Positions 5,988-11,181 of a DNA stretch of 11,181 bases are shown here, piece after piece; the first letter of the stretch is position 1; every line of letters begins with the position of its first letter. The notes beneath the pieces were generated by a model. It was not told the origin of the DNA, searched no databases, and saw only the letters and a list, made by a program, of their open reading frames with translations. This stretch comes from DATCVR01 sp036566745. Lineage in GTDB: Bacteria; Actinomycetota; Actinomycetes; Jiangellales; Jiangellaceae. Both the position numbers and the translations under genes were made by a program. The stretch covers positions 1 to 11,181 of the forward strand of contig DATCVR010000004.1 in assembly GCA_036566745.1 (NCBI GenBank). Reading direction: 5' to 3'.

Positions 5988-6755
5988 TCAGCCGTCTGAA
6001 GCCTGGGTACGACCGTCACGCGGGCCGAAGACCCTGACCGCCTCGGCGTCGGAGTAGGCGGTGCGGACGTACTCGTCCGCCCAGCCCGCGACGTCCGGAT
6101 ACGAGCTGGAGGCGACGACCTGGTCGGCGATCTCGTCGAGGTCGACGGTGGTGCGCCGCAGCTCGACGGTGCCCGCGCGCAGGAGTGCCCAGTGGGGACC
6201 TGGCCGCCCGTACGGCATGCCCACGCTGCCCGGGTTGACCACGAGCCGGCGGTCGACGAGCCGCTGGAACGGCATGTGGGTGTGCCCGCAGACCACCGTG
6301 CCGACCTCGTCGGGCAGGTCCGCGAAGACGTCGGCCCAGCGCTGGAGCGAACTGTCGACCAGGACCACCTCCTCGTCGTCGCGGGGCGTGCCGTGACAGA
6401 AGACGACCGGACCGAACCCGTCGACCTCGAGCGTGACCGGGTGGGGGAGGGCGTCGAGGCGGGCGAGGTGATCCGGGCGGAGCTGTCCGGCCGCCCACGG
6501 GGCGATCGGGTCGGGGATGTCGCCGGCGTCGCCGCGGGCCAGCGCGACGAGCTCGCGGTCGGCGTTGCCACGGACCCAGACCGCGCGGTCGCCGAGGGCG
6601 CTCAGCGTGTCGAGCGTCTCGACCGGCATCGGCCCGGCCGCGATATCGCCGGTGAGGACGATGCGCTCGGCGGAGACGACGTCGGGCTCGGCGAGCACCG
6701 CTTCCAGGGCCGGCAGCACGCCGTGGATGTCGGACAGGACGGCGAGGGAGGTCAT
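5988..6755 (-). CDS. Metallophosphoesterase (YfcE/MJ0936-like)
   Basis: A 255-residue calcineurin-like phosphoesterase of the small cytosolic type, which hydrolyses phosphodiesters or phosphomonoesters with a two-metal centre. All the metal-binding blocks are present in order: SDIHG (Asp9, His11), GDIAAG (Asp37), GNAD (Asn64, here Asp66 in place of the usual GNHD/GNHE His), CHGTP (His121) and GHTHMP (His158, His160). NPGSVGMP follows, characteristic of the YfcE/MJ0936 branch. The physiological substrate cannot be read from sequence. The ATG at 6755 begins directly at the conserved MTSLAVLSDIHG. No Shine-Dalgarno is visible upstream, and a -10-like hexamer sits 6 nt before the ATG, so the transcript may be leaderless. 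It is divergent from gcvT and 60 bp upstream of pepA, and could be cotranscribed with pepA. Confidence 0.92.
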   Translation of the reverse strand: MTSLAVLSDIHGVLPALEAVLAEPDVVSAERIVLTGDIAAGPMPVETLDTLSALGDRAVWVRGNADRELVALARGDAGDIPDPIAPWAAGQLRPDHLARLDALPHPVTLEVDGFGPVVFCHGTPRDDEEVVLVDSSLQRWADVFADLPDEVGTVVCGHTHMPFQRLVDRRLVVNPGSVGMPYGRPGPHWALLRAGTVELRRTTVDLDEIADQVVASSSYPDVAGWADEYVRTAYSDAEAVRVFGPRDGRTQASDG

Positions 6756-6761
6756 GGGGCG

Positions 6762-6767
6762 ATCGTG
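6762..6767 (-). promoter_or_regulatory. Candidate -10 for leaderless phosphoesterase transcript
   Basis: The minus-strand hexamer CACGAT keeps the two most important -10 positions (A2 and T6) and ends 6 nt before the ATG. Transcription would start at or beside the start codon. Its first base deviates from TANNNT, so support is weak. Confidence 0.25.
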
Positions 6768-6823
6768 CGGGGACGGGGCGCCGTGGGCAACCGGTGTTCG
6801 CTGACGGCGTTCCGGGCGGCGGC

Positions 6824-6829
6824 TATCGT
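6824..6829 (+). promoter_or_regulatory. Candidate -10 for leaderless gcvT transcript
   Basis: TATCGT fits the actinobacterial -10 consensus TANNNT and ends 7 nt before the gcvT GTG at 6837. That is the spacing expected for a transcript beginning at the start codon. No Shine-Dalgarno sequence is seen before that GTG, which agrees with a leaderless mRNA. Confidence 0.4.
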
Positions 6830-6836
6830 GCGGGTC

Positions 6837-7934
6837 GTGACCGATGACGCTCTCGCCCGCACGTCCCTCTTCGACCGCCACGTCGCCCTCGGCGCGAAGT
6901 TCGCCGAGTTCGGTGGCTGGGAGATGCCGCTGCAGTACTCCGGCGTGGTCGACGAGCACACCGCCGTGCGCGAACGCGTCGGCCTGTTCGACGTGAGCCA
7001 CCTCGGCAAGGCCACGGTGGTGGGCGACGGCGCCCGGGCGTTCGTGGACAGCTGTCTCACCAACGCCCTCGACAAGATCGGGCCGGGCCAGGCGCAGTAC
7101 ACACTGTGCTGCGACGACGCGAGCGGCGGCGTCGTGGACGACCTGATCGTCTACGTCCGCGCCGACGACGACCTCCTACTCGTCCCGAACGCCGCCAACA
7201 ACGCCGAGGTGGTCCGGCGGCTCGCCGCGGCCGCACCGGCCGGCGTCATCGTCCACGACGCTCACCGCGACCACGCCGTTCTCGCCGTCCAGGGCCCGCG
7301 TAGCGACGAGACCCTCGACGCCCTGGGGCTGCCCACGGGTCACGACTACATGTCCTTCGCCGAAGCCGAGCTCGCCGGCGTGGCCCTGATCGTCTGCCGC
7401 ACCGGCTACACCGGCGAGCGGGGTTACGAGCTGCTCGTGCCGTGGGACCACGCCGGAGCGGTGTGGGACGCGATCCTGGCCGCCGGGGAGCCGTACGGCA
7501 TCGCCCCGTGCGGTCTCGGGGCCCGCGACACGCTGCGCACCGAGATGGGCTACCCGCTGCACGGGCAGGACCTCTCCCTCGACATCACCCCGGTGCAGGC
7601 TCGGGTGGGATGGGCGGTGGGCTGGTCGAAGCCGGCCTTCTGGGGTCGCGACGTGCTCCTGGCCGAGAAGGCTGCCGGGCCTACCCGCCGGCTGCGCGGC
7701 ATCAAGGCCGCCGGACGGGGCATCCCTCGGCCGGGCATGACGGTCAGCGCGGGCGGGACGGCGGTGGGCACAGTGACGTCGGGCACGTTCTCGCCCACCC
7801 TGCGACAGGGCATCGGCCTAGCGCTGCTGCCCGCCGACCTCGCCGACGGACAGCAGGTCGAGGTGGACGTGCGTGGACGGCCGGAGACCTTCGAGGTGGT
7901 CAAGCCGCCGTTCGTCGAGGCGTCCACCCGCTGA
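6837..7934 (+). CDS. gcvT: Glycine cleavage system T protein (aminomethyltransferase)
   Basis: Transfers the methylene carbon from the aminomethyl-lipoyl arm of GcvH to tetrahydrofolate, releasing ammonia, in cytosolic glycine breakdown. At 365 residues it is normal for the family. Seen in order: FGGWEMPLQYSG (25-36), LFDVSHLGK (50-58), the catalytic aspartate region GGVVDDLIVY (Asp101/102), RTGYTGERGYE, and GLGARDTLRTEMGYPLHG, which shapes the folate site. The C-terminal barrel contains a GTVTSGTFSPTL segment. The start GTG at 6837 is preferred because TATCGT lies at leaderless distance; GTG at 6828 is in frame and would add three residues. It is divergent from the phosphoesterase (81-bp gap) and convergent with the MFS gene. 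GcvH and GcvP are not in the window. Lpd, encoded nearby, is the L protein of the same system. Confidence 0.96.
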   Translation: MTDDALARTSLFDRHVALGAKFAEFGGWEMPLQYSGVVDEHTAVRERVGLFDVSHLGKATVVGDGARAFVDSCLTNALDKIGPGQAQYTLCCDDASGGVVDDLIVYVRADDDLLLVPNAANNAEVVRRLAAAAPAGVIVHDAHRDHAVLAVQGPRSDETLDALGLPTGHDYMSFAEAELAGVALIVCRTGYTGERGYELLVPWDHAGAVWDAILAAGEPYGIAPCGLGARDTLRTEMGYPLHGQDLSLDITPVQARVGWAVGWSKPAFWGRDVLLAEKAAGPTRRLRGIKAAGRGIPRPGMTVSAGGTAVGTVTSGTFSPTLRQGIGLALLPADLADGQQVEVDVRGRPETFEVVKPPFVEASTR

Positions 7935-7968
7935 GCCGTCCGGTCCGCGCTAGGCGGCCGGAGCGGCT
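7934..7968. terminator. Bidirectional terminator-like stem-loop between gcvT and the MFS gene
   Basis: A long imperfect inverted repeat is centred in the 15-bp convergent gap. The outer arms AGCCGTCCGG (7934-7943) and CCGGAGCGGCT (7958-7968) pair with one bulge. The inner arms CCGC (7945-7948) and GCGG (7954-7957) close a 5-nt loop. It touches the gcvT stop and contains the stop of the opposing gene. There is no U-tract, as is common for actinobacterial hairpin terminators. It should work in both directions. Confidence 0.55.
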
Positions 7969-9221
7969 GGTTCGTCGGCGACGATGAGGATCTTCGGCGC
8001 CCGGCGCATCGGCGAGAGCCAGACCGCCGCAGCCCCGACGGCGAGTGTGGACTCGCAGATCAGCAACGCCGTGGATGGGCCAACCTGTTCGGCCAGATAG
8101 CCGGCCACGAGCGCGCCGAGCGGGTAACCCGCGCCGAACGACACCATCCGTCCCGCCACCATGACCCTGCTCATCAGGCGTTCGGGCGTGACGAGCTGGC
8201 GCAGGGTCAGCGACGTTGACGCGACGCCCATGTACATGACGCCCCACACCGCGATGGCGATGAGCGCGGGGATCCACGACGTCGTCAGCGCGGTGATCAT
8301 CCCGCCCGCGGCCGAGAGCGGCAGGAAGATCAGCTCGGTCCGGACAGCACCGAACCGCGTGATCATCCGCGGCATCAGCGCACTGCCCAGGACGGCTCCG
8401 GCTCCCCAGGCGCCGAACAGCAGCCCCAGGCGCCAGTCGCCCTCGCGGATCCCGAGCGTCCGGTCCGCCCACACCACCAGCAAGGCGATGAACGCGCCCC
8501 CGCTGAATGCCTGCAACGCGCCGATCGAGGTCATGATGCGCAGGATCGGGTGGTGGACGATGAAGCGCACGCCCTCGGCGACCGCGGCGAAGCGCATCGG
8601 GCGCCCACCCTGGCGGGCGCCGCTCAGCGGCCTGGTGATGGCCCGCACCAACAGCGCCGAGGCGAGGAACGTGACGGCGTCGACGGCTACGAGCGAGGCC
8701 GGAGCGACCACCACCATCAGGAGCCCCGCCAGGCCGGGAACGATCGTGTCGACGATGGTGCCGCCGCCGAATACCAGAGAATTCGCCGACGGCAGTCGTT
8801 CCCGCGATACGAGACTGGGCAGCGCGCCGTGATTGGCGGCGTCGAAGAATACAAAGACGGTTTGCACCACGAACGCCGCGATCAGTACATGCGCGGCGGT
8901 GAGTGAGTCGAGCCACCAGGCGATCGGCACGGTGGCCAGTACCGCGGCGGCGGCGACGTCGGAGACGACCATGACTCGGCGCCGGTCGACGTGGTCGGCA
9001 AGGGCGCCCGCCCACAGCCCGGCCAGCAGGTACGGCAGGCCTTCGGCGACCGCGACCATGGCCGTCCAGGTGGCCGAGCCGGTGATGCCGTAGACCAGGA
9101 CCGGCATGACGACGTACGTGACTGCCGATCCCGTGAGCGAGACGAGGCGAGCCGCGAAATACCGCCGGAGATCAGGATCGGAAAGCAACGACCGCTCGCG
9201 CCCGATTGATCGAGAATGCAC
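7950..9221 (-). CDS. MFS transporter, probable drug or metabolite exporter
   Basis: A 423-residue integral membrane protein of the major facilitator superfamily, closest in style to the MFS_3/EntS-like exporters. A short basic cytosolic N-terminus ends in RRYFAARLVSLTGSAVTYV, the usual opening of this group. The conserved motif A is at residues 72-83 (GALADHVDRRR) in the loop between helices 2 and 3. About a dozen hydrophobic segments follow, split by a central cytosolic loop near residues 195-210. The substrate cannot be predicted. The start is uncertain: GTG at 9221 has AAGGAG only 1 nt upstream, too close, but GCGGAG about 10 nt upstream could serve; a TTG about 11 codons further in is an alternative. 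No regulator gene is adjacent in the window, but a palindrome lies in the promoter region. Convergent with gcvT, it is transcribed away from the ECF-transporter operon. Confidence 0.9.
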   Translation of the reverse strand: MHSRSIGRERSLLSDPDLRRYFAARLVSLTGSAVTYVVMPVLVYGITGSATWTAMVAVAEGLPYLLAGLWAGALADHVDRRRVMVVSDVAAAAVLATVPIAWWLDSLTAAHVLIAAFVVQTVFVFFDAANHGALPSLVSRERLPSANSLVFGGGTIVDTIVPGLAGLLMVVVAPASLVAVDAVTFLASALLVRAITRPLSGARQGGRPMRFAAVAEGVRFIVHHPILRIMTSIGALQAFSGGAFIALLVVWADRTLGIREGDWRLGLLFGAWGAGAVLGSALMPRMITRFGAVRTELIFLPLSAAGGMITALTTSWIPALIAIAVWGVMYMGVASTSLTLRQLVTPERLMSRVMVAGRMVSFGAGYPLGALVAGYLAEQVGPSTALLICESTLAVGAAAVWLSPMRRAPKILIVADEPAAPAA

Positions 9222-9254
9222 GCTCCTTGGACTCCGCTCGCCCCCGTAGGCTGG

Positions 9255-9260
9255 ACTTTA
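9255..9260 (-). promoter_or_regulatory. Candidate -10 element of the MFS gene
   Basis: The minus-strand hexamer TAAAGT fits TANNNT and would start transcription near 9248, giving a leader of about 27 nt. The palindrome at 9273-9305 would then cover the -35 region, as expected for an operator. No good -35 box is seen at 17-bp spacing; a TTGACA (9295-9290) lies too far away for this -10. Confidence 0.35.
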
Positions 9261-9272
9261 CGAGGCAGGCAA

Positions 9273-9305
9273 CATCACGACGAGTTGATTGTCAACATCG
9301 TGGTG
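9273..9305. promoter_or_regulatory. Palindromic operator candidate upstream of the MFS gene
   Basis: The core GTTGATTGTCAAC (9284-9296) is a perfect 5-bp inverted repeat around TTG. Outer arms CATCACGA and TCGTGGTG extend the symmetry with one mismatch and a small bulge. It is AT-richer than its surroundings and sits about 50-85 bp upstream of the exporter's start. TTGA/TCAA palindromes of this size are typical of MarR-type and similar dimeric repressors, which often control MFS exporters. The identity of the regulator is inference. Confidence 0.5.
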
Positions 9306-9382
9306 TGGCGCGTCGGAAATGTGATCTCCGCTGGGTGCCCGTCGCGAGTATCGGGGGCGTGGGAACGGGGGGCGGAGAGGGA

Positions 9383-9409
9383 TCGTCGCCGTCCCCTGCG
9401 CGGCGACGA
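9383..9409. terminator. Strong hairpin in the MFS / S-component intergenic region
   Basis: A perfect 9-bp stem (TCGTCGCCG / CGGCGACGA) closes a 9-nt loop, about 95 bp downstream of the ECF S-component stop. It could terminate that operon, although it is rather far and lacks a U-tract. I found no gene in the surrounding 283-bp gap (9222-9504); besides the MFS promoter region it holds only these inverted repeats and G-rich stretches. Confidence 0.4.
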
Positions 9410-9452
9410 CCACCTCGTCCGACACCGCCATGACGGCGGGCCGCCTCGACCA

Positions 9453-9471
9453 TGACGCGTGAGCTGCGTCA
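9453..9471. terminator. Short hairpin after the S-component gene
   Basis: A 6-bp perfect stem TGACGC / GCGTCA with a 7-nt loop starts about 33 bp beyond the S-component stop on the minus strand. Its position suits a terminator, but the stem is short and no U-run follows. It may act together with the stronger hairpin further downstream. Confidence 0.28.
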
Positions 9472-9504
9472 CGGTTGCATATCGAGTGGGGGGTTGTCGA
9501 TGGA

Positions 9505-10314
9505 TCAGCCGCGGTCGGTTGCGAAATTCGCGCGCCGAGCGGCGCGGCGCAGCGCTCCGAGCACCGCCCGACCGGCCACCAGGCACAACGCCGCGGTGAG
9601 AACTCCGCGGATCACGTCCCAGGCGAGCGAGGTGGTCGTGAGGAAGACGGCATAGCGGACGAGGTTCTCGGTCACCGGGGCTCCGGGGACGAAGCTGATC
9701 GCCGACTCCGCATAACTCGAGAACGGCCAGAACCACAGGTTGATCAACAGCCCGTAGCCGACGCCGGCGAGGGCTCCGTAGGCCGCGAGCATCCAGATCT
9801 CCGGCCGGCCCCGTGCCGGCGGCAGCAGACCGGCACCCAGGGCGATCCAGCCGGCGGCGACCATCTGGAACGGCAGCCACGGCCCGACGCCGCCGGTGAC
9901 CAGCGCACTCGTCGCCAGGGTCAGCTGACCCAGGACGAAGCCGAACCCGGGGCCGAGCGCTCTCCCGGCGAGCACGAACAGCACGAACACCGGCTCGACG
10001 CCGCCGGCCCCGGTGCCGATCACCCGCAGCCCGGTGCCGATCGCGGCCAGCACGCCGAGCAGCGCCACGGCCTTGGCGTCCATGCCGCCGTCGGAGAGCT
10101 GCGCGAGGACGACGAGCAACAGCAGGGGGAGCAGCGCGGCGAACAGCCACGGGGCATCCGCCGAGTGGGCCAGGCCCGAGCCCGGATCGGCGAGGAACGG
10201 CCAGCCGAACGCCGCGATCCCGACGAGCGAGACGAGCGAGATCGCGGCCACACTGCGGGGTTGCAGCCGGATGACCGCGACGTCGGCGGGTCCGGGCCGG
10301 ACCGTCTCGCTCAC
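9505..10314 (-). CDS. ECF-transporter S component (substrate-binding membrane subunit)
   Basis: A 269-residue integral membrane protein with about six to seven hydrophobic segments (roughly 22-40, 56-74, 80-96, 102-125, 128-155, 165-180, 210-245) and a basic cytosolic tail (RRAARRANF). The conserved-looking middle GLRVIGTGAGGVEPVFVLFVLAG and GPWLPFQM resemble S components of energy-coupling factor importers, which bind a vitamin or other micronutrient and dock on the ATPase/T module. Substrate is not readable. I chose GTG at 10314 because it overlaps the stop of the upstream ATPase by 4 bp (GTGA), a classic translational coupling; an open frame further upstream would overlap the ATPase gene. 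Last gene of the operon. From memory, similar S/ATPase/T sets in actinobacteria sit beside prenyltransferase-like or DUF4430 proteins, which would hint at a corrinoid-type ligand, but nothing in the window tests this. Confidence 0.82.
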   Translation of the reverse strand: MSETVRPGPADVAVIRLQPRSVAAISLVSLVGIAAFGWPFLADPGSGLAHSADAPWLFAALLPLLLLVVLAQLSDGGMDAKAVALLGVLAAIGTGLRVIGTGAGGVEPVFVLFVLAGRALGPGFGFVLGQLTLATSALVTGGVGPWLPFQMVAAGWIALGAGLLPPARGRPEIWMLAAYGALAGVGYGLLINLWFWPFSSYAESAISFVPGAPVTENLVRYAVFLTTTSLAWDVIRGVLTAALCLVAGRAVLGALRRAARRANFATDRG

Positions 10315-11181
10315 GACACCGCGCCGAGCGCCGCGGCGACCTCGGCGACCGACAGCCACGACTCCGGCGCCAGCACCTTGGCCACCTGCGGTGCGAAGGT
10401 CGGGGAACCCACCACCACCTCGGCCGTGGGACCGTCGGCGACCACCTCGCCGTCAGCGATCACGACCACCCGGGTGGCGAGCTCGGCGACCAGCTCGACG
10501 TCGTGGGTGGCCAGTACCACCGACTGGGCCTCCGTGGTGCGCTCGCGCAGGATGTCCGCGAGCCGGCGCTTGGCCGGGTAGTCCAGGCCCCGGGTGGGCT
10601 CGTCGAGCAGGAGGAGGGGCGGGCGGGCGGTCATGACCACCGCGAGCGCCAGAGCCAGGCGCTGGCCCTCGGACAGGTCACGCGGGTGGGTGGCGTCGTC
10701 GACCTCGGGTGCCAGCCGGGCCAGGATCGCCCGGCACGAGCCGGCCGGGGCGCTCGCGTCGGTGTCGGCGTCGTGGCACTCCGCGGCGACCGTGTCGGCG
10801 TACAGGAGATCCGTGGGGTCCTGGGGCACGAGTCCCGCGGCGCGGATGACCGCCTCGGGGCGACTGCTGTGCGGCGCCAGCCCGCCGGTGGTGACCGTTC
10901 CGGCCGAGGGCGGGACCAGTCCGACCATCGAGGCGAGGAGGGTCGACTTGCCGGCGCCGTTGCGGCCCATGACCGCGACGATCTCGCCGGCGCGCACGGC
11001 GAGGTCGATGCCACGCAGGGCGACCGTACGTCCGTAGGCGACGGCCAGCCGCTCGGCGCGCACCAGCGGCGCGCCGGGGTCCGGAGCCGCTCGCGAGCCG
11101 GGCCGATCCGCCTCGGGCCGATCCGCCACGGGCCGATCCGTGACGGGCCGGTCGACCGCTGCGAGCCGCGCCCGCAGCGGT
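10311..11181 (-). CDS. ECF-transporter ATP-binding protein, C-terminal ATPase domain (open at window edge)
   Basis: An ABC-type ATPase energising an ECF importer on the cytosolic side. One complete nucleotide-binding domain is visible: Walker A GRNGAGKST (10941-10967), Q-loop VPQDP, signature LSEGQ (10662-10676), Walker B with D-loop LLLLDEPTRGLD (D-loop end at 10581-10604) and the H-loop ATHD (near 10500). A GTG at 11129 would give a 272-residue stand-alone ATPase. However, the frame stays open to the right edge through a Pro/Arg/Asp-rich linker of DRP repeats, and no ribosome binding site is obvious before that GTG. It is therefore more likely the second half of a fused EcfA1-EcfA2 protein, as in Rv2326c-like actinobacterial proteins. 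A short C-terminal tail (about 40 residues) follows the ATPase core. Coupled to the S component by a GTGA overlap. Confidence 0.88.
   Translation of the reverse strand, partial: PLRARLAAVDRPVTDRPVADRPEADRPGSRAAPDPGAPLVRAERLAVAYGRTVALRGIDLAVRAGEIVAVMGRNGAGKSTLLASMVGLVPPSAGTVTTGGLAPHSSRPEAVIRAAGLVPQDPTDLLYADTVAAECHDADTDASAPAGSCRAILARLAPEVDDATHPRDLSEGQRLALALAVVMTARPPLLLLDEPTRGLDYPAKRRLADILRERTTEAQSVVLATHDVELVAELATRVVVIADGEVVADGPTAEVVVGSPTFAPQVAKVLAPESWLSVAEVAAALGAVS
11100..11159. repeat. 15-bp tandem repeat in ATPase linker (4 units)
   Basis: Four 15-bp units start at 11100, 11115, 11130 and 11145. The first three share GGGCCGATCCG and the fourth has diverged. On the coding strand they give repeated five-residue blocks containing Asp-Arg-Pro (such as DRPVT, DRPVA, DRPEA). 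The multiple of three keeps the frame, so unit number could vary without breaking the protein. Confidence 0.85.

Noticed and set aside
6192..6836. Upstream extension of the gcvT frame.
   Set aside because: It lies antisense to the phosphoesterase, whose metal motifs are complete. GcvT homology begins right after 6837.
8161..9093. Plus-strand open frames across the MFS gene.
   Set aside because: Ser/Thr/Arg-rich shadow translations. The opposite strand encodes a membrane protein with MFS motif A.
9290..9295. Minus-strand TTGACA as the -35 box of the MFS promoter.
   Set aside because: With 16-18 bp spacing the -10 positions read GTTGCC, TTGCCT or TGCCTG, all poor. The better -10 (TAAAGT) is too far away. 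The sequence is better explained as half of a palindrome.
9206..9455. Short plus-strand open frames in the MFS upstream gap.
   Set aside because: No ribosome binding site, partial overlap with the MFS start, biased composition; better explained as regulatory DNA.
1..11181. CRISPR array, tRNA/rRNA genes, insertion sequence or prophage.
   Set aside because: No regularly spaced repeats, no recognisable RNA gene, and no transposase, integrase or phage protein in any supported frame.

Overview
The window is a chromosomal stretch from a high-GC actinobacterium. The evidence is strongly GC-biased third codon positions, frequent GTG starts, GGAGG-type ribosome binding sites, an actinobacterial-type dihydrolipoamide dehydrogenase, and a gcvT / pepA / lpd / sucB neighbourhood of the kind seen in Streptomyces and Mycobacterium. 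Genus cannot be fixed from sequence alone. Most of it is core metabolism. The more unusual parts are an ECF42-type sigma factor facing two DGPF/YCII genes, and the end of an energy-coupling factor (ECF) transporter operon.

Layout, left to right. (1) 1-1809, minus strand: lpd followed by the 5' end of sucB, which runs off the left edge. Together they supply the E3 and E2 subunits of a 2-oxoacid dehydrogenase. (2) 1993-2316, plus: a small conserved-looking protein of unknown function, divergent from lpd. (3) 2452-3154, plus: two tandem DGPF/YCII-domain genes. (4) 3131-4384, minus: an ECF42-type sigma factor with a long C-terminal helical extension. It overlaps the second DGPF gene tail to tail by 24 bp and lies 40 bp downstream of pepA. 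(5) 4425-6755, minus: pepA (leucyl aminopeptidase) and a metallophosphoesterase. (6) 6837-7934, plus: gcvT, divergent from the phosphoesterase. Neither of this pair has a clear ribosome binding site, and both have a -10-like hexamer at leaderless spacing. (7) 7950-9221, minus: a major facilitator superfamily (MFS) exporter, convergent with gcvT. An imperfect stem-loop spans both stop codons, and a TTGA-type palindrome sits in the exporter's promoter region. (8) 9505-11181, minus: an ECF-transporter S component, translationally coupled (GTGA overlap) to an ATPase whose frame stays open at the right edge. That ATPase is probably the C-terminal half of a fused double ATPase.

Functional picture. 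Lpd links the sucB complex and probably also the glycine cleavage system of which GcvT is a part (its H and P proteins are not here). The ECF42/DGPF block looks like a self-contained regulatory module inserted between housekeeping genes. The exporter and the ECF importer are unrelated transport functions. I saw no rRNA or tRNA gene, CRISPR array, insertion sequence, or phage gene.
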